From Sisyra terminalis (taxonomy: Eukaryota; Arthropoda; Insecta; Neuroptera; Sisyridae): a stretch of 64,000 bases of DNA. The notes beneath the pieces are model-generated. The model saw nothing but the letters and a program-made list of their open reading frames with translations. It had not been told where the DNA came from and did no database searches. The stretch's first letter is position 1, and every line of letters starts with the position of its first letter. Both the position numbers and the translations under genes were made by a program. The stretch is taken from the NCBI GenBank assembly GCA_958496175.1, contig OY292280.1:3720001-3784000 (forward strand), read 5' to 3'. Positions 10,984-24,500 of this stretch are shown here, piece after piece.

Positions 10984-13900
10984 CCCGCAATATCGTTTCA
11001 AAGTTTCAAAAAGGACAATTTTCGAGTGCTTAAAAAGGATATAAGGGATGATTTGTGTCGCCAAAATTGAATTGCATATTACAAATTGAATCATCCTTAA
11101 CCACTATGCAAAAAATCATAAGCATTGGTTCACTAGATCCTTGGAAAATTAAATTGGGAAATTAAGGAGATGAAAACGCTTGCACCAAATTGGCTTGAAA
11201 AAAAAGGTCATTTTTGAGGAGGGACTTTTCCTTATAACAGCTAATTTTCGCAACGGATTATTAAACAATGTCCTTACGTGAGATGTGGAAAGAAAAAATT
11301 TTTATCCTGTGTGCAAAAGAACACCCGCAATATCGTTTCAAAGTTTCAAAAAGGACAATTTTCGAGTGCATAAAAAGGATATATGGGATGTTTTGTTTCG
11401 CCAAAATTGAATTGCATATTACAAATTAAATCATCCTTAACCACTATGCAAAAAATCATAAGCATTGGTTCACTAGATCCTTGGAAAATTAAATTGGGAA
11501 ATTAAGGAGATGAAAACGCTTGCACCAAATTGGCTTGAAAAAAAAGGTTATTTTTGAGGAGGGACTTTTCCTTATAACAGCTAATTTTCGCAACGGATTA
11601 TTAAACAATGTCCTTACGTGAGATGTGGAAAGAAAAAATTTTTATCCTGTGTGCAAAAGAACACCCGCAAAATCGTTTCAAAGTTTCAAAAAGGACAATA
11701 TTCGAGTGCATAAAAAGGATATAAGGGATGTTTTGTTTCGCCAAAATTGAATTGCATATTACAAATTAAATCATCCTTAACCACTATGCAAAAAATCATT
11801 AGCATTGGTTCATTAGATCCTTGGAAAATTAAATTGGGAAATTAAGGAGGTGAAAACGCTTGCACCAAATTGGCTTGAAAAAAAAGGTCATTTTTGAGGG
11901 GCGACTTTTCCTTATAACAGCTGATTTTCGCAACGGATTATTAAACAATGTCCTTACGTGAGATGTGGAGTGAAAAATTTTTTATCCTAGGTGCAAAAGA
12001 ACTCCCGCAATATCGTTTCAAAGTTTCAAAAAGGACAATTTTCGAGTGCATAAAAAGGATATAAGGGATGTTTTGTTTCGCCAAAATTGAATTGCATATT
12101 ACAAATTGAATCATCCTTAACCACTATGCAAAAAATCATAAGCATTGGTTAACTAGATCCTTGGAAAATGAAATTGGGAAATTAAGGAGATGAAAACGCT
12201 TGCACCAAATTGGCTTGAAAAAAAGGTCATTTTTGAAGGGCGACTTTTCCTTATAACAGCTAATTTTCGCAACGGATTATTAAACAATGTCCTTACGTGA
12301 GATGTGGAGAGAAAAAATTTTTATCCTGTGTGCAAAAGAACACCCGCAATATCGTTTCAAAGTTTCAAAAAGGACAATTTTCGAGTGCATAAATAGGATA
12401 TAAGGGATGTTTTTTTTCGCCAAAATTGAATTGCATTTTACAAATTAAATCATCCTTAACCACTATGCAAAAAATCATAAGCATTGGTTTACTAGATCCT
12501 TGGAAAATGAAATTGGGAAATAAGGAGGTGAAAACGCTTGCACCAAATTGGCTTGAAAAAAAGGTCATTTTTGAAGGGCGACTTTTCCTTATAACAGCTA
12601 ATTTTCGCAACGGATTATTAAACAATGTCCTTACGTGAGATGAGGAGTGAAAAAATTTTTATCCTGTGTGCAAAAGAACACCCGCAATATCGTTTCAAAG
12701 TTTCAAAAAGGACAATTTTCGAGTGCATAAAAAGGATATAAGGGATGTTTTGTTTCGCCAAAATTGAATTGCATATTACAAATTAAATCATCCTTAACCA
12801 CTATGCAAAAAATCATAAGCATTGGTTCATTAGATCCTTGGAAAATTAAATTGGGAAATTAAGGAGGTGAAAACGCTTGCACCAAATTGGCTTGAAAAAA
12901 AAGTCATTTTTGAGGGGCGACTTTTCCTTATAACAGCTGATTTTCGCAACGGATTATTAAACAATGTCCTTACGTGAGATGTGGAGCGAAAAATTTTTTA
13001 TCCTAGGTGCAAAAGAACTCCCGCAATATCGTTTAAAAGTTTCAAAAAGGACAATTTTCGAGTGCATAAAAAGGATATAAGGGATGTTTTGTTTCGCCAA
13101 AATTGAATAGCATATTACAAATGGAATCATCCTTAACCACTATGCAAAAAATCATAAGCATTGGTTCACTAGATCCTTGGAAAATGAAATTGGGAAATTA
13201 AGGAGATGAAAACGCTTGCACCAAATTGGCTTGAAAAAAAAGGTCATTTTTGAGGAGGGACTTTTCCTTATAACAGCTAATTTTCGCAACGGATTATTAA
13301 ACAATGTCCTTACGTGAGATGTGGAAAGAAAAAATTTTTATCCTGTGTGCAAAAGAACACCCGCAATATCGTTTCAAAGTTTCAAAAAGGACAATTTTCG
13401 AGTGCATAAAAAGGATATATGGGATGTTTTGTTTCGCCAAAATTGAGTTGCATATTACAAATTAAATCATCCTTAACCACTATGCAAAAAATCATAAGCA
13501 TTGGTTCACTAGATCCTTGGAAAATTAAATTGGGAAATTAAGGAGATGAAAACGCTTGCACCAAATTGGCTTGAAAAAAAAGGTCATTTTTGAGGAGGGA
13601 CTTTTCCTTATAACAGCTAATTTTCGCAACGGATTATTAAACAATGTCCTTACGTGAGATGTGGAAAGAAAAAATTTTTATCCTGTGTGCAAAAGAACAC
13701 CCGCAAAATCGTTTCAAAGTTTCAAAAAGGACAATATTCGAGTGCATAAAAAGGATATAAGGGATGTTTTGTTTCGCCAAAATTGAATTGCATATTACAA
13801 ATTAAATCATCCTTAACCACTATGCAAAAAATCATAAGCATTGGTTCACTAGATCCTTGGAAAATTAAATTGGGAAATTAAGGAGATGAAAACGCTTGCA

Positions 13901-16121
13901 CCAAATTGGCTGGAAAAAAAGGTCATTTTTGAGGGGCGACTTTTCCTTATAACAGCTGATTTTCGCAACGGATTATTAAACAATGTCCTTACGTGAGATG
14001 TGGAGTGAAAAATTTTTTATCCTAGGTGCAAAAGAACTCCCGCAATATCGTTTCAAAGTTTCAAAAAGGACAATTTTCGAGTGCATAAAAAGGATATAAG
14101 GGATGTTTTGTTTCGCCAAAATTGAATTGCATATTACAAATTGAATCATCCTTAACCACTATGCAAAAAATCATAAGCATTGGTTAACTAGATCCTTGGA
14201 AAATGAAATTGGGAAATTAAGGAGATGAAAACGCTTGCACCAAATTGGCTTGAAAAAAAAGGTCATTATTGAGGGGCGACTTTTCCTTATAACAGCTAAT
14301 TATCGCAACGGATTATTAAACAATGTCCTTACGTGAGATGTGGAAAGAAAAAATTTTTATCCTGTGTGCAAAAGAACACCCGCAATATCGTTTCAAAGTT
14401 TCATAAAGGACAATTTTCGAGTGCATAAAAAGGATATAAGGGATGTTTTGTTTCGCCAAAATTTAATAGCATATTACAAATTAAATCATCCTTAACCACT
14501 ATGCAAAAAATCATAAGCATTGGTTCACTAGATCCTTGGAAAATTAAATTGGGAAATTAAGGAGATGAAAACGCTTGCACCAAATTGGCTGGAAAAAAAG
14601 GTCATTTTTGAGGGGCGACTTTTCCTTATAACAGCTAATTTTCGCCACGGATTATTAAACAATGTCCTTACGTGAGATGAGGAGTGAAAAAATTTTTATC
14701 CTGTGTGCTAAAGAACACCCGCAATATCGTTTCAAAGTTTCAAAAAGGACAATTTTCGAGTGCATAAAAAGGATATAAGGGATGTTTTGTTTCGACAAAA
14801 TTGAATTGCATATTACAAATTAAACCATCCTTAACCACTATGCAAAAAATCATAAGCATTGGTACACTAGATCCTTGGAAAATTAAATTGGGAAATTAAG
14901 GAGGTGAAAACGCTTGCACCAAATTGGCTTGAAAAAAAAGGTCATTTTTGAGGGGCGACTTTTCCTTATAACAGCTGATTTTCGCAACGGATTATTAAAC
15001 AATGTCCTTACGTGAGATGTGGAGTGAAAAATTTTTTATCCTAGGTGCAAAAGAACTCCCGCAATATCGTTTCAAAGTTTCAAAAAGGACAATTTTCGAG
15101 TGCATAAAAAGGATATAAGGGATGTTTTGTTTCGCCAAAATTGAATTGCATTTTACAAATTAATTCATCCTTAACTGCTATGCAAAAAATCATAAGCATT
15201 GGTTAACTAGATCCTTGGAAAATTAAATTGGGAAATTAAGGAGGTGAAAACGCTTGCACCAAATTGGCTTGAAAAAAAAGGTCATTTTTGAGGGGCGACT
15301 TTTCCTTATAACAGCTAATTTTCGCCACGGATTATTAAACAATGTCCTTACGTGAGATGTGGAGTGAAAAATTTTTTATCCTAGGTGCAAAAGAACTCCC
15401 GCAATATCGTTTCCAAGTCTCAAAAAGGACAATTTTCGAGTGCATAAAAAGGATATAAGGGATGTTTTGTTTCGCCAAAATTGAATTGCATATTACAAAT
15501 TGAATCATCCTTAACCACTATGCAAAAAATCATAAGCATTGGTTTACTAGATCCTTGGAAAATTAAATTGGGAAATTAACGAGGTGAAAACGCTTGCACC
15601 AAATTGGCTTGAAAAAAAAGGTCATTATTGAGGGGCGACTTTTCCTTATAACAGCTAATTTTCGCAACGGATTATTAAACAATGTCATTACGTGAGATGT
15701 GTAGTGAAAAAAATTTTATCCTGTGTGCAAAAGAACACCCGCAATATCGTTTCAAAGTTTCAAAAAGGACAATTTTCGAGTGCATAAAAAGGATATAAGG
15801 GATGTTTTGTTTCGCCAAAATTGAATTGCATATTACAAATTAAATCATCCTTAACCACTATGCCAAAAATCATAAGCATTGGTTCACTAGATCCTTGGAA
15901 AATTTAATCGGGAATTTAAGGAGGTGAAAACGCTTGCAAAAAATTAGCCTAAGAAACGGCCATTTTCGAGAGATGAATTTTCCTTATAACAGCTAATTTT
16001 CGCAACGGATTAATAAACAATGTCATAACGTGAGATGTGGAGAGAAAAAATTTTTATCCTGTGTGCAAAAGAACACCCGCAATATCGTTTCAAAGTTTCA
16101 AAAAGGACAATTTTCGAGTGC
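10984..16121 (+). repeat. 5,092-bp higher-order repeat, copy 2
   Basis: This is the direct tandem copy of 5892-10983. Identity runs through the class 2 monomer with GAGAGATGAATTTTCC (10873 and 15965) and stops at about 16121, where this copy reads GAGTGCATAAAA and the start of copy 2 (about 11030) reads GAGTGCTTAAAA. Such near-identity implies recent duplication by unequal exchange, or collapse or duplication in the assembly. Confidence 0.9.
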
Positions 16122-19100
16122 ATAAAAAGGATATAAGGGATGTTTTGTTTCGCCAAAATTGAATTGCATATTACAAATTAAATCATCCTTAACCACTATG
16201 CAAAAAATCATAAGCATTGGATCACTAGATCCTTGGAAAATTAAATTGGGAAATTAAGGAGGTGAAAACGCTTGCACCAAATTGGCTTGAAAAAAAGGTC
16301 ATTTTTGAGGGGCGACTTTTCCTTATAACAGCTAATTTTCGCAACGGATTATTAAACAATGTCATTACGTGAGATGTGTAGTGAAAAAATTTTTATCCTG
16401 TGTGCAAAAGAACACCCGCAATATCGTTTCAAAGTTTCAAAAAGGACAATTTTCGAGTGCATAAAAAGGATATAAGGGATGTTTTGTTTTGCCAAAATTG
16501 AATTGCATATTACAAATTAAATCATCCTTAACCACTATGCCAAAAATAATAAGCATTGGTTCACTAGATCCTTGGAAAATTAAATTGGGAAATTAAGGAG
16601 GTGAAAACGCTTGCAAAAAATTAGCCTAAGAAACGGCCATTTTCGAGAGATGACTTTTCCTTATAACAGCTAGTTTTCGCAACGGATTATTAAACAATGT
16701 CATTTCGTGAGATGTGTAGTGAAAAAATTTTTATCCTGTGTGCAAAAGAACACCCGCAATATCGTTTCAAAGTTTCAAAAAGGACAATTTTCGAGTGCAT
16801 AAAAAGGATATAAGGGATGTTTTGTTTCGCCAAAATTGAATTGCATATTACAAATTAAATCATCCTTAACCACTATGCCAAAAATCATAAGCATTGGTTC
16901 ACTAGATCCTTGGAAAATTTAATCGGGAATTTAAGGAGGTGAAAACGCTTGCAAAAAATTAGCCTAAGAAACGGCCATTATCGAGAGATGACTTTTCCTT
17001 ATAACAGCTAATTTTCGCAACGGATTAATAAACAATGTCATAACGTGAGATGTAGAGTGAAAAAATTTTTATCCTGTGTGCAAAAGAACACCCGCAATAT
17101 CGTTTCAAAGTTTCAAAAAGGACAATTTTCGAGTGCATAAAAAGGATATAAGGGATGTTTTGTTTCGCCAAAATTGAATTGCATATTACAAATTAAATCA
17201 TCCTTAACCACTATGCAAAAAATCATAAGCATTGGATCACTAGATCCTTGGAAAATTAAATTGGGAAATTAAGGAGGTGAAAACGCTTGCACCAAATTGG
17301 CTTGAAAAAAAGGTCATTTTTGAGGGGCGACTTTTCCTTATAACAGCTAATTTTCGCAACGGATTATTAAACAATGTCATTACGTGAGATGTGTAGTGAA
17401 AAAATTTTTATCCTGTGTGCAAAAGAACACCCGCAATATCGTTTCAAAGTTTCATAAAGGACAATTTTCGAGTGCATAAAAAGGATATAAGGGATGTTTT
17501 GTTTTGCCAAAATTGAATTGCATATTACAAATTAAATCATCCTTAACCACTATGCAAAAAATCATAAGCATTGGTTCACTAGATCCTAGGAAAATTAAAT
17601 TGGGAAATTAAGGAGGTGAAAACACTTGCAAAAAATTAGCCTAAGAAACGGCCATTTTCGAGAGATGACTTTTCCTTATAACAGCTAGTTTTCGCAACGG
17701 ATTATTAAACAATGTCATTTCGTGAGATGTGTAGTGAAAAAATTTTTATCCTGTGTGCAAAAGAACACCCGCAATATCGTTTCAAAGTTTCAAAAAGGAC
17801 AATTTTCGAGTGCATAAAAAGGATATAAGGGATGTTTTGTTTCGCCAAAATTGAATTGCATATTACAAATTAAATCATCCTTAACCACTATGCAAAAAAT
17901 CATAAGCATTGGTGCATTAGATCCTTGGAAAATTAAATTGGGAAATTATGGAGGTGAAAACGCTTGCACCAAATTGGCTTGATAAAAAAGGTCATTTTTG
18001 AGGGGCGACTTTTCCTTATAACAGCTAATTTTCGCAACGGATTATTAAACAATGTCCTTACGTGAGATGTGGAGTGAAAAATTTTTTATCCTAGGTGCAA
18101 AAAAACTCCCGCAATATCGTTTCAAAGTTTCAAAAAGGACAATTTTCGAGTGCATAAAAAGGATATAAGGGATGATTTGTTTCGCCAAAATTGAATTGCA
18201 TTTTACAAATTAATTCATCCTTAACAGCTATGAAAAAAATCATAAGCATTGGTTTACTAGATCCTTGGAAAATTAAATTGGGAAATTAAGGAGGAGAAAA
18301 CGCTTGCACCAAATTGGCATGAAAAAAAAAGTCATTATTGAGGGGCGACTTTTCCTTATAACAGCTAATTTTCGCAACGGATTATTAAACAATGTCCTTA
18401 CGTGAGATGTGGAAAGAAAAAATTTTTATCCTGTGTGCAAAAGAACACCCGCAATATCGTTTCAAAGTTTCAAAAAGGACAATTTTCGAGTGCATAAAAA
18501 GGATATAAGGGATGTTTTGTTTCGCCAAAATTGAATTGCATATTACAAATTAATTCATCCTTAACCACTATGCAAAAAATCATAAGCATTGGTTCACTAG
18601 ATCCTTGAAAAATTAAATTGGGAAATTAAGGAGGTGAAAACGCTTGCACCAAATTGGCTTGAAAAAAAGGTCATTTTTGAGAGGTGACTTTTCCTTAAAA
18701 CAGCTAATTTTCGCAAAGGATTATCAAACAATGTCATTACGTGAGATGTGTAGTGAAAAAATTTTTATCCTGTGTGCAAAAGAACACCCGCAATATCGTT
18801 TCAAAGTTTCAAAAAGGACAATTTTCGAGTGCATAAAAAGGATATAAGGGATGTTTTGTTTCGCCAAAATTGAATTGCATATTACAAATTAAATCATCCT
18901 TAACCACTATGCAAAAAATCATAAGCATTGGTTCACTAGATCCTTGGAAAATTAAATTGGGAAATTAAGGAGGTGAAAACGCTTGCACCAAATTGGCTTG
19001 AAAAAAAGGTCATTTTTGAGGGGTGACTTTTCCTTATAACAGCTAATTTTCGCAACGGATTATTAAACAATGTCATTACGTGAGATGTGGAGTGAAAAAA

Positions 19101-21599
19101 TTTTTATCCTGTGTGCAAAAGAACACCCGCAATATCGTTTCAAAGTTTCAAAAAGGACAATTTTCGAGTGCATAAAAAGGATATAAGGGATGTTTTGTTT
19201 CGCCAAAATTGAATTGCATATTACAAATTGAATCATCCTTAACTGCTATGCAAAAAGTCATAAGCATTGGATCACTAGATCCTTTGAAAATTAAATTGGG
19301 AAATTAAGGAGGTGAAAACGCTTGCACCAAATTGGCTTGAAAAAAAGGTCATTTTTGAGGGTTGACTTTTCCTTATAACAGCTAATTTTCGCAACGGATT
19401 ATTAAACAATGTCATTACGTGAGATGTGGAGTGAAAAAATTTTTATCCTGTGTGCAAAAGAACACCCGCAATATCGTTTCAAAGTTTCAAAAAGGACAAT
19501 TTTCGAGTGCATAAAAAGGATATAAGGGATGTTTTGTTTCGCCAAAATTGAATGGCATTTTACAAATTAAATCATCCTTAACCACTATGCCAAAAATCAT
19601 AAGCATTGGATTACTAGATCCTTGGAAAATTAAATTGGGAAATTAAGGAGGTGAAAACGCTTGCACCAAATTGGCTTGAAAAAAAGGTCATTTTTGAGGG
19701 GCGACTTTTCCTTATAACTGCTAATTTTCGCAACGGATTATTAAACAATGTCATTACGTGAGATGTGGATTGAAAAAATTTTTATCCTGTGTGCAAAAGA
19801 ACACCCGCAATATCGTTTCAAAGTTTCAAAAAGGACAATTTTCGAGTGCATAAAAAGGATATAAGGGATGTTTTGTTTCGCCAAAATTGAATTGCATATT
19901 ACAAATTAAATCATCCTTAACCACTATGCAAAAAATCATAAGCATTGGTTCACTAGATCCTTGGAAAATTAAATTGGGAAATTAAGGAGGTGAAAACGCT
20001 TGCACCAAATTGGCTTGAAAAAAAGGTCATTTTTGAGGGGTGACTTTTCCTTATAACAGCTAATTTTCGCAACGGATTATTAAACAATGTCATTACGTGA
20101 GATGTGGAGTGAAAAAATTTTTATCCTGTGTGCAAAAGAACACCCGCAATATCGTTTCAAAGTTTCAAAAAGGACAATTTTCGAGTGCATAAAAAGGATA
20201 TAAGGGATGTTTTGTTTCGCCAAAATTGAATTGCATATTACAAACTAAATCATCCTTAACCACTATGCAAAAAATCATAAGCATTGGATCACTAGATCCT
20301 TGGAAAATTAAATTGGGAAATTAAGGAGGTGAAAACGCTTGCACCAAATTGGCTTGGAAAAAAGGTCATTTTTGAGGGGCGACTTTTCCTTATAACAGCT
20401 AGTTTTCGCAACAAATTATTAAACAATGTCCTTACGTGAGATGAGGAGTGAAAAAATTTTTATCCTGTGTGCTAAAGAACACCCGCAATATCGTTTCAAA
20501 GTTTCAAAAAGGACAATTTTCGAGTGCATAAAAAGGATAAAAGGGATGTTTTGTTTCGCCAAAATTGAATTGCATATTACAAATTAAATCATCCTTAACC
20601 ACTATGCAAAAAATCATAAGCATTGGTTCACTAGATCCTTGGAAAATTAAATTGGGAAATTAAGGAGGTGAAAACGCTTGCACCAAATTGGCTTGAAAAA
20701 AAGGTCATTTTTGAGGGGTGACTTTTCCTTATAACAGCTAATTTTCGCAGCGGATTATTAAACAATGTCATTACGTGAGATGTGGAGTGAAAAAATTTTT
20801 ATCCTGTGTGCAAAAGAACACCCGCAATATCGTTTCAAAGTTTCAAAAAGGACAATTTTCGAGTGCATAAAAAGGATATAAGGGATGTTTTGTTTCGCCA
20901 AAATTGAATTGCATATTACAAATTAAATCATCCTTAACCACTATGCAAAAAATCATAAGCATTGGTTCACTAGATCCTTGGAAAATTAAATTGGGAAATT
21001 AAGGAGGTGAAAACGCTTGCACCAAATTGGCTTGAAAAAAAGGTCATTTTTGAGGGGCGACTTTTCCTTATAACAGCTAATTTTCGCAACGGATTATTAA
21101 ACAATGTCATTACGTGAGATGTGGAGTGAAAAAATTTTTATCCTGTGTGCAAAAGAACACCCGCAATATCGTTTCAAAGTTTCAAAAAGGACAATTTTCG
21201 AGTGCATAAAAAGGATATAAGGGATGTTTTGTTTCGCCAAAATTGAATGGCATTTTACAAATTAAATCATCCTTAACCACTATGCCAAAAATCATAAGCA
21301 TTGGATTACTAGATCCTTGGAAAATTAAATTGGGAAATTAAGGAGGTGAAAACGCTTGCACCAAATTGGCTTGAAAAAAAGGTCATTTTTGAGGGGCGAC
21401 TTTTCCTTATAACTGCTAATTTTCGCAACGGATTATTAAACAATGTCATTACGTGAGATGTGGAGTGAAAAAATTTTTATCCTGTGTGCTAAAGAACACC
21501 CGCAATATCGTTTCAAAGTTTCAAAAAGGACAATTTTCGAGTGCATAAAAAGGATATAAGGGATGTTTTGTTTCGCCAAAATTGAATTGCATATTACAA

Positions 21600-24500
21600 A
21601 TTAAATCATCCTTAACCACTATGCAAAAAATCATAAGCATTGGTTCACTAGATCCTTGGAAAATTAAATTGGGAAATTAAGGAGGTGAAAACGCTTGCAC
21701 CAAATTGGCTTGAAAAAAAGGTCATTTTTGAGGGGTGACTTTTCCTTATAACAGCTAATTTTCGCAACGGATTATTAAACAATGTCCTTACGTGAGATGT
21801 GGAGAGAAAAAATTTTTATCCTGTGTGCAAAAGAACACCCGCAATATCGTTTCAAAGTTTCAAAAAGGACAATTTTCGAGTGCATAAAAAGGATATAAGG
21901 GATGTTTAGTTTCGCCAAAATTGAATGGCATTTTACAAATTAAATCATCCTTAACCACTATGCAAAAAATCATAAGCATTGGATCACTAGATCCTTGGAA
22001 AATTAAATTGGGAAATTAAGGAGGTGAAAACGCTTGCACCAAATTGGCTTGAAAAAAAGGTCATTTTTGAGGGGCGACTTTTCCTTATAACAGCTAATTT
22101 TCGCAACGGATTATTAAACAATGTCCTTACGTGAGATGAGGAGTGAAAAAATTTTTATCCTGTGTGCTAAAGAACACCCGCAATATCGTTTCAAAGTTTC
22201 AAAAAGGACAATTTTCGAGTGCATAAAAAGGATATAAGGGATGTTTTGTTTCGCCAAAATTGAATTGCATATTACAAATTAAATCATCCTTAACCACTAT
22301 GCAAAAAGTCATAAGCATTGGATCACTAGATCCATTGAAAATTAAATTGGGAAATTAAGGAGGTGAAAACGCTTGCACCAAATTGGCTTGAAAAAAAGGT
22401 CATTTTTGAGGGGTGACTTTTCCTTATAACAGCTAATTTTCGCAACGGATTATTAAACAATGTCATTACGTGAGATGTGGAGTGAAAAAATTTTTATCCT
22501 GTGTGCAAAAGAACACCCGCAATATCGTTTCAAAGTTTCAAAAAGGACAATTTTCGAGTGCATAAAAAGGATATAAGGGATGTTTTGTTTCGCCAAAATT
22601 GAATTGCATATTACAAATTAAATCATCCTTAACCACTATGCAAAAAATCATAAGCATTGGATCACTAGATCCTTGGAAAATTAAATTGGGAAATTAAGGA
22701 GATGAAAACGCTTGCACCAAATTGGCTTGAAAAAAAGGTCATTTTTGAGGGGCGACTTTTCCTTATAACAGCTAGTTTTCGCAACGGATTATTAAAAAAT
22801 GTCCTTACGTGAGATGAGGAGTGAAAAAATTTTTATCCTGTGTGCTAAAGAACACCCGCAATATCGTTTCAAAGTTTCAAAAAGGACAATTTTCGAGTGC
22901 ATAAAAAGGATAAAAGGGATGTTTTGTTTCGCCAAAATTGAATTGCATATTACAAATTAAATCATCCTTAACCACTATGCAAAAACTCATAAGCATTGGA
23001 TCACTAGATCCTTGGAAAATTAAATTGGGAAATTAAGGAGGTGAAAACGCTTGCACCAAATTGGCTTGAAAAAAAGGTCATTTTTGAGGGGCGACTTTTC
23101 CTTATAACAGCTAATTTTCGCAACGGATTATTAAACAATGACCTTACGTGAGATGAGGAGTGAAAAAATTTTTATCCTGTGTGCTAAAGAACACCCGCAA
23201 TATCGTTTCAAAGTTTCAAAAAGGACAATTTTCGAGTGCATAAAAAGGATATAAGGGATGTTTTGTTTCGCCAAAATTGAATTGCATATTACAAATTAAA
23301 TCATCCTTAACCACTATGCAAAAAATCATAAGCATTGGATCACTAGATCCTTGGAAAATTAAATTGGGAAATTAAGGAGGTGAAAACGCTTGCACCAAAT
23401 TGGCTTGGAAAAAAGGTCATTTTTGAGGGGCGACTTTTCCTTATAACAGCTAATTTTCGCAACGGATTATTAAACAATGTCATTACGTGAGATGTGTAGT
23501 GAAAAAATTTTTATCCTGTGTGCAAAAGAACACCCGCAATATCGTTTCAAAGTTTCAAAAAGGACAATTTTCGAGTGCATAAAAAGGATATAAGGGATGT
23601 TTTGTTTCGCCAAAATTGAATGGCATTTTACAAATTAAATCATCCTTAACCACTATGCCAAAAATCATAAGCATTGGATTACTAGATCCTTGGAAAATTA
23701 AATTGGGAAATTAAGGAGGTGAAAACGCTTGCACCAAATTGGCTTGAAAAAAAGGTCATTTTTGAGGGGCGACTTTTCCTTATAACTGCTAATTTTCGCA
23801 ACGGATTATTAAACAATGTCATTACGTGAGATGTGGAGTGAAAAAATTTTTATCCTGTGTGCAAAAGAACACCCGCAATATCGTTTCAAAGTTTCAAAAA
23901 GGACAATTTTCGAGTGCATAAAAAGGATATAAGGGATGTTTTGTTTCGCCAAAATTGAATTGCATATTACAAATTAAATCATCCTTAACCACTATGCAAA
24001 AAATCATAAGCATTGGTTCACTAGATCCTTGGAAAATTAAATTGGGAAATTAAGGAGGTGAAAACGCTTGCACCAAATTGGCTTGAAAAAAAGGTCATTT
24101 TTGAGGGGTGACTTTTCCTTATAACAGCTAATTTTCGCAACGGATTATTAAACAATGTCCTTACGTGAGATGTGGAGAGAAAAAATTTTTATCCTGTGTG
24201 CAAAAGAACACCCGCAATATCGTTTCAAAGTTTCAAAAAGGACAATTTTCGAGTGCATAAAAAGGATATAAGGGATGTTTAGTTTCGCCAAAATTGAATG
24301 GCATTTTACAAATTAAATCATCCTTAACCACTATGCAAAAAATCATAAGCATTGGATCACTAGATCCTTGGAAAATTAAATTGGGAAATTAAGGAGGTGA
24401 AAACGCTTGCACCAAATTGGCTTGAAAAAAAGGTCATTTTTGAGGGGCGACTTTTCCTTATAACAGCTAATTTTCGCAACGGATTATTAAACAATGTCCT

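Noticed and set aside
7273..12638. Identical 86- and 70-codon frames on both strands inside the satellite
   Set aside because: They are the same monomer stretch in the two 5,092-bp copies. The frame is open only because this variant lacks stops present in most monomers, and both strands are open at once.
18644..18847. 67-codon frame inside the satellite
   Set aside because: It is a single satellite monomer variant in which stops happen to be absent. The same stretch is closed in neighbouring copies.
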